The notes under the pieces: generated by a model | The model's database searches: none | What the model was told of the DNA's origin: nothing | The model's input: only the letters and a program-made list of their open reading frames with translations | Shown: piece by piece, positions 29,505 through 38,327 of the stretch | How the letters are laid out: every line of letters starts with the position of its first letter | How positions within the stretch are numbered: position 1 is the stretch's first letter | Assembly: GCA_944320495.1 (NCBI GenBank) | Contig: CALUHR010000003.1 | Span: 62,001 to 126,000 of the forward strand | DNA: 64,000 nt | Source: Candidatus Methanomethylophilaceae archaeon | Lineage (GTDB): Archaea > Thermoplasmatota > Thermoplasmata > Methanomassiliicoccales > Methanomethylophilaceae | Direction: 5' to 3' | Made by a program: the position numbers and the translations under genes

Positions 29505-29760
29505 CAGTCCTTCCCCCACGTCCAAGGACCCATGCGGCGATCACAGGCACGACGGACCGGGCCATGGCGACCGTCATGCAGAGCCCGTCCCTGGAGGCGC
29601 CGGTGAAAACCCCGGATGTGGTCCCGGGCCCCCTGATGCCGAGTCCGTAGGACTCGGCCGCCTCGGGCAGCGCCGCGTTGGTGGTCGTCCCGTCCGAACC
29701 GTCCAGGAACGTGCTGGTCGCGATCGTCGCGAGCAGAATTCCATGCCCCGCCTGCTTCAT
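29497..29760 (-). pseudogene. MFS transporter remnant
   Basis: The 87-codon frame starts like a DHA2-type drug exporter (LLATIATSTFLDGSDGTTTNAALPEAAESYG; compare MDNIDASIVNVALPTIAADF in the intact transporter at 39715). After about 40 residues it loses the expected helices, jumps to GLCMTVAMARSVVPVIAAWVLG and stops. A 450-aa transporter has therefore been reduced to a fragment by internal deletion. It might still be translated as part of the marR mRNA. Confidence 0.6.
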
Positions 29761-29881
29761 CGGGACCGCATCATGATGAGCGCGTATAATTGATTGTTCG
29801 AATCTCTTATGTAACGCCGTCCCGGCCAGGGGCTCGCGGACATAGCCTATTAATCGTCGCGCGCATTGTCACGTGTTTCCC

Positions 29882-30841
29882 ATGAACGAGATCTGGACCG
29901 AGAAGTACAGGCCGAGGACGCTGGACGAAGTCGCAGGCCAGAGCCAGGTTACCGACAAGCTGAAGGCGTACGTCAGGTCGGGCAACATCCCGCACATGCT
30001 CTTCACAGGGCCCGCCGGGACCGGCAAGACCACATGCGCCCTCGCCCTGAGCAGGGAGCTCTACGGCGAGAACTGGCTGGGGAACTACATCGAGATGAAC
30101 GCTTCCGACGAGAGGGGCATAGACGTGGTCCGCGGCAAGATCAAGGACTTCGCCAGGACCTCCCCCATCGGCGGGGCCCAGTTCAAGATCATCTTCATGG
30201 ACGAGGCCGACGCCCTCACCAGGGACGCCCAGGCCGCTCTCAGGCGCACCATGGAGAAGTACTCCGGGATCTGCAGGTTCATCCTCTCGTGCAACTACTC
30301 GTCCAAGATCATCGACCCGATCCAGTCCAGATGCGCCGTGTTCAAGTTCAGGCACCTCTCCGACGGGGAGATCTCCGGGTTCCTCCAGAGGATCGTCGGG
30401 TCCGAGGGCATCCAGATCGACGACGACGCCCTGGAGGCCCTGGTGGGAATCGCCAGGGGGGACATGCGCCGCGCCGTCAACTCGCTGCAGGTGGCCGCCT
30501 CCCTCGGAAGGAGAATCGACGCCGACCTGATCTACCAGACCGCCGGACATGCGAACCCCGAGAGCATCAGGGATATCATCATGACCGCCATGGATGGGGA
30601 CTTCGTGGGCGCAAAGGACCGCCTCGCCAGCACCATGGAGGAGTACGGCCTCGCCGGACAGGACGTCATCGGGCAGATACACTCCCAGATCTTCTACCTC
30701 GACATATCCGACTACGAGAAGGTCCGCCTGCTGGACAAGGTGGGCGAGTGCGAGTTCAGGATCGTCGAGGGCAGCAACGAGCGCATCCAGCTGGAGTGGC
30801 TGATCGCATCGATGGCCCTCATCGGCGGGAACCTGAAGTGA
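29882..30841 (+). CDS. rfcS: replication factor C small subunit
   Basis: The 319-aa clamp-loader ATPase opens the PCNA ring at primer-template junctions. It shows the archaeal RFC-S start WTEKYRPRTLDEVAGQ, Walker A GPAGTGKTT, DEAD-box-like MDEADALT, the arginine-finger motif SCNYSSKIIDPIQSRC (SRC) and a C-terminal collar domain. ATG at 29882 is chosen over GTG at 29873, because homology begins at MNEIWTEKYRP and an AT-rich element (CCTATTAATCG) is placed about 30 bases upstream. It is monocistronic; no rfcL is next to it. Confidence 0.95.
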   Translation: MNEIWTEKYRPRTLDEVAGQSQVTDKLKAYVRSGNIPHMLFTGPAGTGKTTCALALSRELYGENWLGNYIEMNASDERGIDVVRGKIKDFARTSPIGGAQFKIIFMDEADALTRDAQAALRRTMEKYSGICRFILSCNYSSKIIDPIQSRCAVFKFRHLSDGEISGFLQRIVGSEGIQIDDDALEALVGIARGDMRRAVNSLQVAASLGRRIDADLIYQTAGHANPESIRDIIMTAMDGDFVGAKDRLASTMEEYGLAGQDVIGQIHSQIFYLDISDYEKVRLLDKVGECEFRIVEGSNERIQLEWLIASMALIGGNLK

Positions 30842-30897
30842 GCCCGTCCCAAACAAATCAAACGCATTGATCCCCATTTCAAATGGTTACAGAATGG

Positions 30898-30922
30898 TTC
30901 CGAACTAGTTCGGAACTAGTTC
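30898..30922 (+). other. overlapping palindromes after rfcS
   Basis: TTCCGAACTAGTTCGGAA is a perfect 18-bp palindrome and its core GAACTAGTTC repeats immediately (30913-30922). It lies between convergent rfcS and the HAD gene. It may be a bidirectional terminator or a protein-binding site; no T-run is present. Confidence 0.5.
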
Positions 30923-30993
30923 CTGAACACCCGGCGACGGGTGACCACCAGTGAGAGCACGGGCATCCGTATCGCTTATCCCCAATGGACGTC

Positions 30994-31686
30994 TTAATCA
31001 CAGCGACATGGATTGCGGAACCGGGCCGATCGGTCCCCGCACATCTCGCGGGACAGGCGCTCCCTCAGCTCGTCCAGGCTCCGGAAGACCTCCGCCTTGG
31101 ACCGGATCTCGTCGTCGGCGTCGGTGAGGTCCGGTACGAACGCGACCCTGCATCCGGCATCGTAAGCGGACCTCACGCCGTTGGGCGCATCCTCCACCGC
31201 GATGCAGTCGCACGGCCTCTCGCCCACCCTCTCGCACGCGTACAGATAGACGTCCGGGCTGGGCTTACCGTTCGGTACCGACGACGTGCAGACGACCTCG
31301 TCGAACATCACGCGAATCCCGAGCATGTTCAGATACTCGTCCACGTGGTCGGGGCGGGACGCGGTGGCGACCGCCGTCTTGATGCCGGAGGACCTCAGGA
31401 ACCCCAGTATCCCCACGACGCCGGGCTTCATCTCTATGCCCTCGGAACGCACGTGCTCGGCCATCAGCCGGCGGCGCTCCTCCCTCACGGCCCCGAAGTC
31501 CATGCCCGGATGGTTGGATTCCAGGTACTGCCTGGCGAGCCTCCCGTCCAGGCTGCGGATGTGGAGCACCTCGTCCCTCGTTATCCCGAAGCCCAGGTTC
31601 CTCCCGGCCTCCATCCAGAACCTCACGTTGAGCTTCTCGGTGTCGATGAGGGTGCCGTCCATGTCGAAGATGACCGCTCCGGTCAT
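30994..31686 (-). CDS. HAD-superfamily phosphatase (beta-phosphoglucomutase/Gph-like)
   Basis: The 230-aa product has all HAD motifs: I, IFDMDGTLIDTE with the nucleophile and acid Asp; II, VATAS; III, NGKPSPDVYLY; IV, IAVEDAPNGVRSAYDAG. The helical cap between motifs I and II places it in subfamily IA, like beta-phosphoglucomutase and phosphoglycolate phosphatase. The exact phosphoester is not determined. It is the last gene of the six-gene minus-strand run starting at pdxS, separated from the CoA-ligase gene by 4 bases. Confidence 0.88.
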   Translation of the reverse strand: MTGAVIFDMDGTLIDTEKLNVRFWMEAGRNLGFGITRDEVLHIRSLDGRLARQYLESNHPGMDFGAVREERRRLMAEHVRSEGIEMKPGVVGILGFLRSSGIKTAVATASRPDHVDEYLNMLGIRVMFDEVVCTSSVPNGKPSPDVYLYACERVGERPCDCIAVEDAPNGVRSAYDAGCRVAFVPDLTDADDEIRSKAEVFRSLDELRERLSREMCGDRSARFRNPCRCD

Positions 31687-31690
31687 GGGA

Positions 31691-32926
31691 TCAGTACCTG
31701 TTGTCGAAGATCCTGTTGGTCTTCTTCTCGCTCCTCGGCAGGTACCCGACGGGCACGGCGCGGGGGATGACGGTGATGTTCATCTTGGACTTGATCTTGG
31801 AGACCAGCTCCCTCTCGAGCTCGATGCGCCCCTCCTCCGGGACAATGGTCTCGAAGTACACGGTGACCTCGTCCCTCCCCATGAGGTGGTCGATCATGAC
31901 CTGGTACTCGCTCGATGCGCCCTCGATGGTCGCCAGGACCTCGTCGAACTGGGCGGGGAACATGTTGCATCCCTTCACCTTGATCATGTCGTCGGTGCGT
32001 CCGACGATGATGTCGATCCTGGGGAACCTGGAGCCGCAGGGGCACTCCCCCGGGACGATCCTGGTGAGGTCGTGGGTGCGGTAGCGTATGAGCGGCGCCC
32101 CCTCCTTCCTCAGGGTGGTGATCACCAGCTCGCCGACCGTGCCGTCAGGCACGGTCTCCCCGCTCTGCGGGTCGATGATCTCGAAGTAGATGTAATCGTC
32201 CCACATGTGGATTCCGTTGCGGTAGTCGCAGCTGATCCCGATGCCCGGACCGTAGATCTCCGTAAGGCCGTAGATGTCGTAGAACTCCACCCCCAGGTCG
32301 GACGCGATCTCGTTGCGCATCTTCTCACCCCAGCGCTCGGAGCCGATCACGCCCTTGCGGAGGTGGAGCCTGTCCTTGATGCCGCGGCTCTTGATCTCCT
32401 CGGCCAGCAGGAGCGCGTAGGACGATGTGGCGCAGAGCACCGTGGTCCCCATGTCCTCCATCATCCTGAGCTGCTTGTCCGTGTTGCCCGGACCCATCGG
32501 CAGGGCCATGGCGCCGAGCCTCTCGCAGCCCGCCTGGAACCCTATCCCCGCGGTCCAGAGGCCGTATCCGGGGGTGATCTGGACCACGTCGTCCTCGGTC
32601 ACGCCGGCCATGCGGTAGCAGCGCTCGAACATGACCGCCCAGTCCTCAACGTCCCTCGCGGTGTACGGGATGACCACCGGGGTTCCGGTGGTCCCCGAGG
32701 AGCTGTGTATCCTCACGATGTCCTTGCGGGGGACGGCTGCGAGGCCCAGAGGGTACGCCTCGCGGAGGTCGGCCTTGTCTGTGAACGGGAGCCTCTCGAA
32801 ATCCTCCTGCGTCGATACCTGGGTGAGGTCGATTCCATCGAACTTCCTCGCGTAGAACGGGCTGCGTTCCTTGATGTCCCTCAGGAGACGCGTGATGATC
32901 TCCCTCTGGTACTCGTTCATCCTCAT
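31691..32926 (-). CDS. paaK: phenylacetate-CoA ligase-like adenylate-forming enzyme
   Basis: The 411-aa product is an AMP-forming acyl-CoA ligase of the PaaK type: P-loop HSSSGTTGTPVVIPY, FYDIYGLTEIYGPGIG, IRYRTHDLTRI and a C-terminal hinge/lysine domain (IVGRTDDMIKVKGCNMFP). Archaeal homologues probably activate arylacetates or indoleacetates, often with indolepyruvate oxidoreductase; no such partner is in the window. The ATG at 32926 follows a GAGGTGA ribosome site at the end of the Sel1 gene upstream. Symbol given by family; the substrate is unproven. Confidence 0.85.
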   Translation of the reverse strand: MRMNEYQREIITRLLRDIKERSPFYARKFDGIDLTQVSTQEDFERLPFTDKADLREAYPLGLAAVPRKDIVRIHSSSGTTGTPVVIPYTARDVEDWAVMFERCYRMAGVTEDDVVQITPGYGLWTAGIGFQAGCERLGAMALPMGPGNTDKQLRMMEDMGTTVLCATSSYALLLAEEIKSRGIKDRLHLRKGVIGSERWGEKMRNEIASDLGVEFYDIYGLTEIYGPGIGISCDYRNGIHMWDDYIYFEIIDPQSGETVPDGTVGELVITTLRKEGAPLIRYRTHDLTRIVPGECPCGSRFPRIDIIVGRTDDMIKVKGCNMFPAQFDEVLATIEGASSEYQVMIDHLMGRDEVTVYFETIVPEEGRIELERELVSKIKSKMNITVIPRAVPVGYLPRSEKKTNRIFDNRY

Positions 32927-32932
32927 CGAATG

Positions 32933-33661
32933 TCACCTCTTGAGCTGGGCCAGCAGCTCGGCGGCCTCCTGTGAGCCCCTCGCCGCGGCCTTGGAAATCC
33001 ATTTGCGGGCGTTGTTCTCGCTCCTCACCATGCCCTCGCCGGACAGGGACATCCTGCCGAGCTCGAGCATCGCCTCCTCCGATCCCATGTCGGCGGCCTT
33101 GATCAGATATTTGGCGGCCTTGTCGGGGTTCCTCGGGAATCCTGTGCCGGTCATGTGCATGGAGGCTAGCCTGACCCCCGCCTTGGGGTATCCGTTGGCG
33201 AGCGCCTTCTCGAACCATCCGGCGGCGGCCTTCGGATCGGGATCGTATCCCCTGCCCTCCAGCAGGATGACGCCTATCCTGTACTGCGCGACGGTGCTGC
33301 CGGCCTCGGCGGCCCTGCCGTACCAGTACCTGGCCCTCTCCCAGTCCTGGGGGATCCCCTCCACGTCGCTGTACATGAAGCCGAGGTTGAACATCGCCTG
33401 GGGGTAGCCGAGCTCCGCGGACCTCTCGTAGAGGGCCATGGCGCCCTCGAGGTCGCAGCGGACGCCGAACCCGTGAGCCTTGATGTAGGCGAGGTTGCAC
33501 ATCGCCTCCGGATTGCCCTGATCTGACGCGAGGCCGAACCATCTGGCGGCCTCCCTGCGGTCCTGCGTCACACCCTCGCCCTTGAAGAACAGGTACCCCA
33601 TCGCCGTCTGGGCGTCCGGATCCCCGTCCTGGGCGGCCTTGAGAACTGTCTCGAACGACAT
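32933..33661 (-). CDS. Sel1-repeat protein
   Basis: The 242-aa product is almost entirely Sel1-like repeats (36-aa helix pairs with A-x-x-x-L-G-x-x-Y-x-x-G-x-G-V-x-x-D-x-x-x-A-x-x-W-x-x-x-A-A): for example MGYLFFKGEGVTQDRREAARW, LAYIKAHGFGVRCDLEGAM and IGVILLEGRGYDPDPKAAAGW. There is no signal peptide, so a cytoplasmic scaffold for protein contacts is likely. It starts 1 base after the preceding Sel1 gene ends and leads into the CoA-ligase gene, so it belongs to the pdxS run. Confidence 0.88.
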   Translation of the reverse strand: MSFETVLKAAQDGDPDAQTAMGYLFFKGEGVTQDRREAARWFGLASDQGNPEAMCNLAYIKAHGFGVRCDLEGAMALYERSAELGYPQAMFNLGFMYSDVEGIPQDWERARYWYGRAAEAGSTVAQYRIGVILLEGRGYDPDPKAAAGWFEKALANGYPKAGVRLASMHMTGTGFPRNPDKAAKYLIKAADMGSEEAMLELGRMSLSGEGMVRSENNARKWISKAAARGSQEAAELLAQLKR

Positions 33662-33662
33662 T

Positions 33663-34748
33663 TCAGCGCCTCATGTGGGTCCTGCGGACGTACCTCTCCG
33701 GGTGGTCCTCGTATTTCGAAAGGTAGTAGTACGCGGCTAGGAAGCCGTTGCTCGCGGCGTCCGCATAGAGCTTGACGATCTGCGACTCGTCGGTGGGGAA
33801 GCTGCTCGACTCGTAGGTGCGGGCAAGGTAGAACTGCGCGTCCTCCGACCCGGCGTCGGCCGCCCTGGACAGCAGGGATATCGCCTTGATGTCGTCCCTC
33901 CTGACCCCCATGCCCTGGTGGTGCATCATTGCCACGTAGAACATCGCCGGGGGGCTGCCGAGGTCGGCGGCGTGACGGTACGCCGCATAGGCCCCCTCCA
34001 TGTCCCCCGATTCGAGCAGCGCGTCCGCCCTGCCCAGGGCGGAGTCCATCTCGTCGGCCTCGACCTGGGACGGTGTGGCAGCCAGCCTCTCCAAGCGCTC
34101 CTCCAGCGGCTCGCGCTCGCCACCGTCGAGCTCGGAGAGCACCGCGTTCCAGCAGAGGATGCACTTGTCGTAGCCCATGTCCACGCCGTACTTGTACCAC
34201 CTGGCTGCCTCGACGTCGTTGCTCCTGACCCCGTCGAGACCATACTCGCAGTACATCCCGATCTTCAGGAACATGTCGGCGCTCCCCGTGATGCCGGCAG
34301 AGGAGAACCACACCTCCGCGTCGGAGGGGGACCTCTCGACGCCGATCCCGTACGAGTACATGTACCCGACCACGAACTTGGAGAGGGAGTGCCCTTGCTC
34401 GGCGGCCTTGCGGTACCATGCGAATGCCTGGGCGGTGTCCTTCGGAAGGATGTCGCCGTGGGCGTACGCACCCCCGAGCTCCGCCTGGGCCAGGACGCTC
34501 CCGAACTCCGCGGCAGTGACCAGATGCCTGACCATCTCGTCGTGGGTGCCGTCCACGACGCCCTCGGAGATCATCCTGTAGAGCTCCCAGTGGGCGCGGG
34601 CGCAGCCGAGGCTGGCCGCCCTCTCGTACCAACGGACTGCGCGTCCGATGTCGGGATCCAGCTCCTTGCCGGTCTGATAGTAGTATGCGAGGGCGAGGCA
34701 CGCGTACGGGTCGCCGCCCTCGGCGTCGCGGAAGAGGTTGTCCGTCAT
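33663..34748 (-). CDS. Sel1-repeat protein
   Basis: The 361-aa product holds about eight Sel1 repeats (CLALAYYYQTGKELDPDIGRAVRWYERAASLG; LGGAYAHGDILPKDTAQAFAWYRKAAEQG; VGYMYSYGIGVERSPSDAEVWF; FYVAMMHHQGMGVRRDDIKAISLL), with a more degenerate centre. No signal peptide or membrane segment is seen. ATG at 34748 overlaps the previous stop by ATGA, and it is followed by another Sel1 gene. Three adjacent Sel1 units on one transcript suggest tandem duplication with divergence. Confidence 0.88.
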   Translation of the reverse strand: MTDNLFRDAEGGDPYACLALAYYYQTGKELDPDIGRAVRWYERAASLGCARAHWELYRMISEGVVDGTHDEMVRHLVTAAEFGSVLAQAELGGAYAHGDILPKDTAQAFAWYRKAAEQGHSLSKFVVGYMYSYGIGVERSPSDAEVWFSSAGITGSADMFLKIGMYCEYGLDGVRSNDVEAARWYKYGVDMGYDKCILCWNAVLSELDGGEREPLEERLERLAATPSQVEADEMDSALGRADALLESGDMEGAYAAYRHAADLGSPPAMFYVAMMHHQGMGVRRDDIKAISLLSRAADAGSEDAQFYLARTYESSSFPTDESQIVKLYADAASNGFLAAYYYLSKYEDHPERYVRRTHMRR

Positions 34749-36814
34749 CTCGACCTCTCTGACCTGATCCGCTCGAGCAGCTCGGCGGCGTCCGGGTCGC
34801 CCTGGCGGGCGGCCAGGCCGAGCAGCTTCTTCGCACGGGGGATGTTCCTCTTGACGATCTCCCCCTCGTAGTAGATCTTGCCCAGGTAGTACTGGGCCTC
34901 GTAGTATCCGGCGTCGGCGACCTCGTTGAGGATCTCCAGCCCGCCCTCGACATCCTTCTCCACGCCGGACCCGGTTATCTTCATCATGGCGAACATGGAC
35001 TTGGCGCCGGGGTGACTCTGGTCGGCCGCCTGATCCAGCCACATCGCCGCCTTCTCCGGGTCGCGCTCGCATCCGCGGCCCTCGTAGTACATGCATCCGA
35101 GGCAGTACTGGGAGTTGGGCTCGCTGCCCTCCGCCGCGTTACTGAACCATTTGAAGGACTCCTCGTCGTCCCTCTCGAAGTAGTATCCGGAGCCGTACAT
35201 GCATCCGAGGGCGTACTGCGCGTATCCGTTGCACATGTTCGCCGCCTCGGTGAACCATTTCGCGGCCTTGGCGAGGTCCTTGGGCAGTACCTGCCCCTCG
35301 AATGACATGTTGGCGAGGTCCACCATGGCCTGCTGGTAACCGTTCTCGCAGGACTTCTCCAGCCAGTAGAGCGCCCTGGACGGGTCCCTCTGGACGCCCT
35401 GCCCGTAGGCGAGCATCATGCCCAGCTGGTACTGGGCCTCGTCATGGCCCTGCTCGGCGGCCTTCTCGAACATCTCGGCCGCCTTCTGGTCGCTGGTCCA
35501 CCTGGTCTTGGGTATCGAGTGGATGCAGCCCATGGCGAACTGGGCGTCCCTGTCGCCGGCAGCGGCGGCCTTCTCGTACCACTGGACCGCGGTCTTCAGG
35601 TCGGGGTCGGCATCGCCGGTTCCCTCGTCGTACATCTGACCGAGACGGTACATGGCGTTGGCGTCGCCGTTGTCGGCGGCCGCCTTCAGCCATCTCACGG
35701 CCAGCTGGGGGTTCTTCGGGATCCCCTTCCCCTTGAGATGCATGAACCCGATGACGCGCTGCGCCACCGGGTCGTCGTTCTCGGCGCAGACGGTGTAGAA
35801 CCTGACGGCCTCCGCATGGCTCTTCCTGACGCATTCGGAGCCGTTGTCGTACAGCTCGAAGAGCCTCGCGCAGGCGGCGGTGTCCCTCTCCTCGCCCCTG
35901 AGCCTGAGTGCCATAATCCTCCTCTGGACGTCGGGCTCGTTGCGCTTCAGCTCGGCGGAGACGATCGACGCGGGCATGTGGCCCTCGGCCTCCGCCAGGG
36001 AGAACATCTCGGCCGCCGTGGCGGGGTCCGCGATGGCTCCGCCCTCGCCGAGGTAGAGGAATAGGCCGTGGAGGTAGCGGGCGTCCGGGTTGCCCTCCGA
36101 CGCACCCTGCTCCGCCAGGGCCTCGGCCCTCTTGGGATCGAAATCCGGGGATGCGCAGTCCATGTACCTGCGGGAGGGTTCGTACAGCCACTCGCTTCCA
36201 TTCTGCTCCATAAACGCCCCCATGCGCGCGCCCCTTATAAAGGCAGTCCGGCCTCGGATCAGGTCCAGGAAGTACCTGTGGACCGTGGCGTCCCCGGTGA
36301 GCTCCAGGTGGAACGCCGTGGCGATCTGCCTGCCGTTGCGCACCGCGACCGGGATCCCGTCGAGGGAGCACAGCGCCTCGGTGCCCTCCCCCAGAGAGAC
36401 GACCGAGGGGGCGCGGATGAACCTGAGGGGCACCTCTCCGAGACCGGCGAAGTCCGCACTGGAGCTGAAGCTCCCGAGCTGCCTCCCGTAAGCGTTGCGC
36501 CTCACCGTCATGGGCAGGGTGCCGAGGCAGGGCTCCCCTCCCTCGACCCGGGAGGCCAGCAGGATCATCCCCGCGCAGGTCCCCAGCACGGGCATGCCGC
36601 CGGAGACCGTCCCACGGATGCGGTCGGTCATGCCCATGTCCCCGAGGAGTTTTGCCATGACCGTGCTCTCGCCCCCCGGGATCACGAGGGCGTCCGGGTT
36701 CCTGTCGAGGTCGGAGGGCTTGCGGATCTCGAAGCATTCGGCACCCAGGTCCGAAAGCACCCTCTCGTGCTCTGCGAATGCCCCCTGGACGGCGAGAACG
36801 CCTATGCGGCTCAT
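34745..36814 (-). CDS. pdxT: PdxT glutaminase continuing in frame into a Sel1-repeat protein
   Basis: One 689-codon frame. Residues 1-~195 are PdxT, which hydrolyses glutamine to feed ammonia to PdxS for pyridoxal 5'-phosphate: [29 protein letters not shown] with the nucleophilic Cys, and a His-x-Glu ending ([22 protein letters not shown]). There is no stop; the frame passes into ~490 residues of Sel1 repeats (about 11 units, from MEQNGSEW). A TATA box sits at the junction, 26 bases before the internal ATG at 36211, so the Sel1 part (34745-36211, 488 aa) probably also has its own leaderless transcript. Either this is a true fusion, or the pdxT stop was lost. The start overlaps the pdxS stop by ATGA. 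Confidence 0.85.
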   Translation of the reverse strand: MSRIGVLAVQGAFAEHERVLSDLGAECFEIRKPSDLDRNPDALVIPGGESTVMAKLLGDMGMTDRIRGTVSGGMPVLGTCAGMILLASRVEGGEPCLGTLPMTVRRNAYGRQLGSFSSSADFAGLGEVPLRFIRAPSVVSLGEGTEALCSLDGIPVAVRNGRQIATAFHLELTGDATVHRYFLDLIRGRTAFIRGARMGAFMEQNGSEWLYEPSRRYMDCASPDFDPKRAEALAEQGASEGNPDARYLHGLFLYLGEGGAIADPATAAEMFSLAEAEGHMPASIVSAELKRNEPDVQRRIMALRLRGEERDTAACARLFELYDNGSECVRKSHAEAVRFYTVCAENDDPVAQRVIGFMHLKGKGIPKNPQLAVRWLKAAADNGDANAMYRLGQMYDEGTGDADPDLKTAVQWYEKAAAAGDRDAQFAMGCIHSIPKTRWTSDQKAAEMFEKAAEQGHDEAQYQLGMMLAYGQGVQRDPSRALYWLEKSCENGYQQAMVDLANMSFEGQVLPKDLAKAAKWFTEAANMCNGYAQYALGCMYGSGYYFERDDEESFKWFSNAAEGSEPNSQYCLGCMYYEGRGCERDPEKAAMWLDQAADQSHPGAKSMFAMMKITGSGVEKDVEGGLEILNEVADAGYYEAQYYLGKIYYEGEIVKRNIPRAKKLLGLAARQGDPDAAELLERIRSERSR
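36234..36243 (-). promoter_or_regulatory. internal TATA box for the Sel1 part of the pdxT-Sel1 frame
   Basis: The minus strand reads CCTTTATAAGG, centred 26 bases before ATG 36211. This is the same TATA-to-start spacing as in other leaderless genes of the window. Confidence 0.6.
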
Positions 36815-37707
36815 ATGCCGCGCTCCGCCATGCGGATTCCCTCGAGCCTCTCGATCTCGTCCTTGTTGATTCCCACCATGGCCTCGCCCAGACCAGCTGA
36901 TACCTCCGCCAGGATCTTCGGGTTGTCGTAGTTGGTGACCGCCTTCACTATGGCCGCGGCCCTCCTCTCCGGGTTCCCGGACTTGAAGATGCCAGAGCCG
37001 ACGAATACGCCCTCGGCGCCGAACTGCATCATGAGCGCCGCGTCCGCGGGCGTGGCGATGCCGCCGGCGGCGAAGTTGACGACGGGGAGCCTGCCCGTCT
37101 CGTGCACCTGGAACGCCAGGTCCAGCGGGACCTGCAGGGACTTGGCGTACTCGTAGACCTCGTCGTCCGCCAGCGCCCTCAGCTCCCTGATCTGCCTGTT
37201 CATGGTGCGCATGTGCGAGACCGCCTGGATCACGTCGCCGGTGCCGGGCTCGCCCTTGGTCCTGATCATGGATGCGCCCTCGCCTATGCGCCTGAGGGCC
37301 TCTCCGAGATCCCTGGCCCCGCATACGAAGGGCACGTCGAACCTGCGCTTGTCTATGTGGTGGACATCGTCCGCCGGGGAGAGCACCTCGCTCTCGTCGA
37401 TGTAGTCGATCTCGATCGCCTGGAGGATCTGGGCCTCCGCGAAGTGACCTATCCTGCACTTAGCCATCACGGGGATGGAAACCGCGTCCTGGATCCCCCT
37501 TATCATCTGCGGGTCGGACATCCTCGACACGCCGCCAGCGGCGCGTATGTCCGCCGGGATCCTCTCCAATGCCATGACCGCACACGCCCCAGCCTCCTCG
37601 GCTATGCGGGCCTGCTCCGGGGTGGTGACGTCCATGATAACCCCTCCCTTGAGCATCTGCGCGAGTTCCTTGTTCAGCTGATAGCGGTCCTTCCCTTCCT
37701 CAGACAT
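36811..37707 (-). CDS. pdxS: pyridoxal 5'-phosphate synthase, synthase subunit
   Basis: The 298-aa product condenses ribose 5-phosphate, glyceraldehyde 3-phosphate and ammonia to PLP. It is a (beta/alpha)8 barrel with family motifs [35 protein letters not shown] (catalytic Asp and acidic loop), [16 protein letters not shown] with the first catalytic Lys, [10 protein letters not shown] with the second Lys, and [34 protein letters not shown] phosphate-binding loops. It starts the six-gene run pdxS-pdxT/Sel1-Sel1-Sel1-paaK-HAD. A TATA element (CATTATAGG, ~37738-37746) lies about 30 bases upstream, and AGGAG precedes the ATG. Confidence 0.95.
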   Translation of the reverse strand: MSEEGKDRYQLNKELAQMLKGGVIMDVTTPEQARIAEEAGACAVMALERIPADIRAAGGVSRMSDPQMIRGIQDAVSIPVMAKCRIGHFAEAQILQAIEIDYIDESEVLSPADDVHHIDKRRFDVPFVCGARDLGEALRRIGEGASMIRTKGEPGTGDVIQAVSHMRTMNRQIRELRALADDEVYEYAKSLQVPLDLAFQVHETGRLPVVNFAAGGIATPADAALMMQFGAEGVFVGSGIFKSGNPERRAAAIVKAVTNYDNPKILAEVSAGLGEAMVGINKDEIERLEGIRMAERGI

Positions 37708-37889
37708 CGTTGCGTCTCCTGTCCGGATAGACCCCGATGCCTATAATGGCGAACTATTTACACTTTTGTCTATTTTACATCAGCCATATACATTTATAAT
37801 CACCCTCATCTCTGCCGATTCTTTATCGACGGAACGCATCCTGATCCGCACGGGAACGGCATTCGCCGGCCCCGACTGGAGTGTTCAGA

Positions 37890-38321
37890 ATGGCGGATGA
37901 CGACATCAACGACAGGGCGTACGAAACGCTGAGGGAGACCTTCGGATCGAAGGGATGGGAATACGAAACGGTCCCGGAGAACCGCGGGATCATGTCGTCC
38001 TTCCAGGGGAACGACCTAGTGATAGGCTTCCACGCGTTCGTGAGCGACGGGATGATCCGCATGGCGGCGATCCTTTCCTTCAAGGTCCCCGCCGAGAGGA
38101 TGCGCGACTTCGTCTGGGGCCTGAACGCCATCAACTCCGACCTCCCCTTCGGGAGCTTCGCCATGAATCCCGCCGACGGATACGTGACGTTCGACTACGC
38201 CCTCGTGTACAGGCGCTCCGTCCCCCCGGCCGATCTCATGGCCGATGTGGTGGTCACTATGATCAACACGGCCGACAGGTTCGACGGCAGCCTCAAGGGG
38301 CTATCCGAGGGACGGAACGAG
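37890..38321 (+). CDS. YbjN-like small cytoplasmic protein (frame not closed)
   Basis: About 144 codons from ATG 37890 resemble YbjN/secretion-chaperone-fold proteins: an N-terminal helix (INDRAYETLRETFGSKGWEYE), then beta strands (DLVIGFHAFVSDGMIRMAAILSFKVP), helix (RMRDFVWGLNAINSDLPFGSFAMNP) and C-terminal helix (DLMADVVVTMINTADRFDGSLKGLSEG). Function in this family is chaperone- or regulator-like and unassigned here. No stop occurs where the fold should end; the frame continues antisense to the MFS gene until 38771, which is probably meaningless. A TATA element TTTATAAT lies at 37793-37800. Confidence 0.65.
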
Positions 38322-38327
38322 CGATCG

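Noticed and set aside
29780..29815. TTGTTCGAATC as the T-arm of a tRNA
   Set aside because: No acceptor, D or anticodon stem can be built around it; it lies in a promoter gap and fits a regulatory palindrome better.
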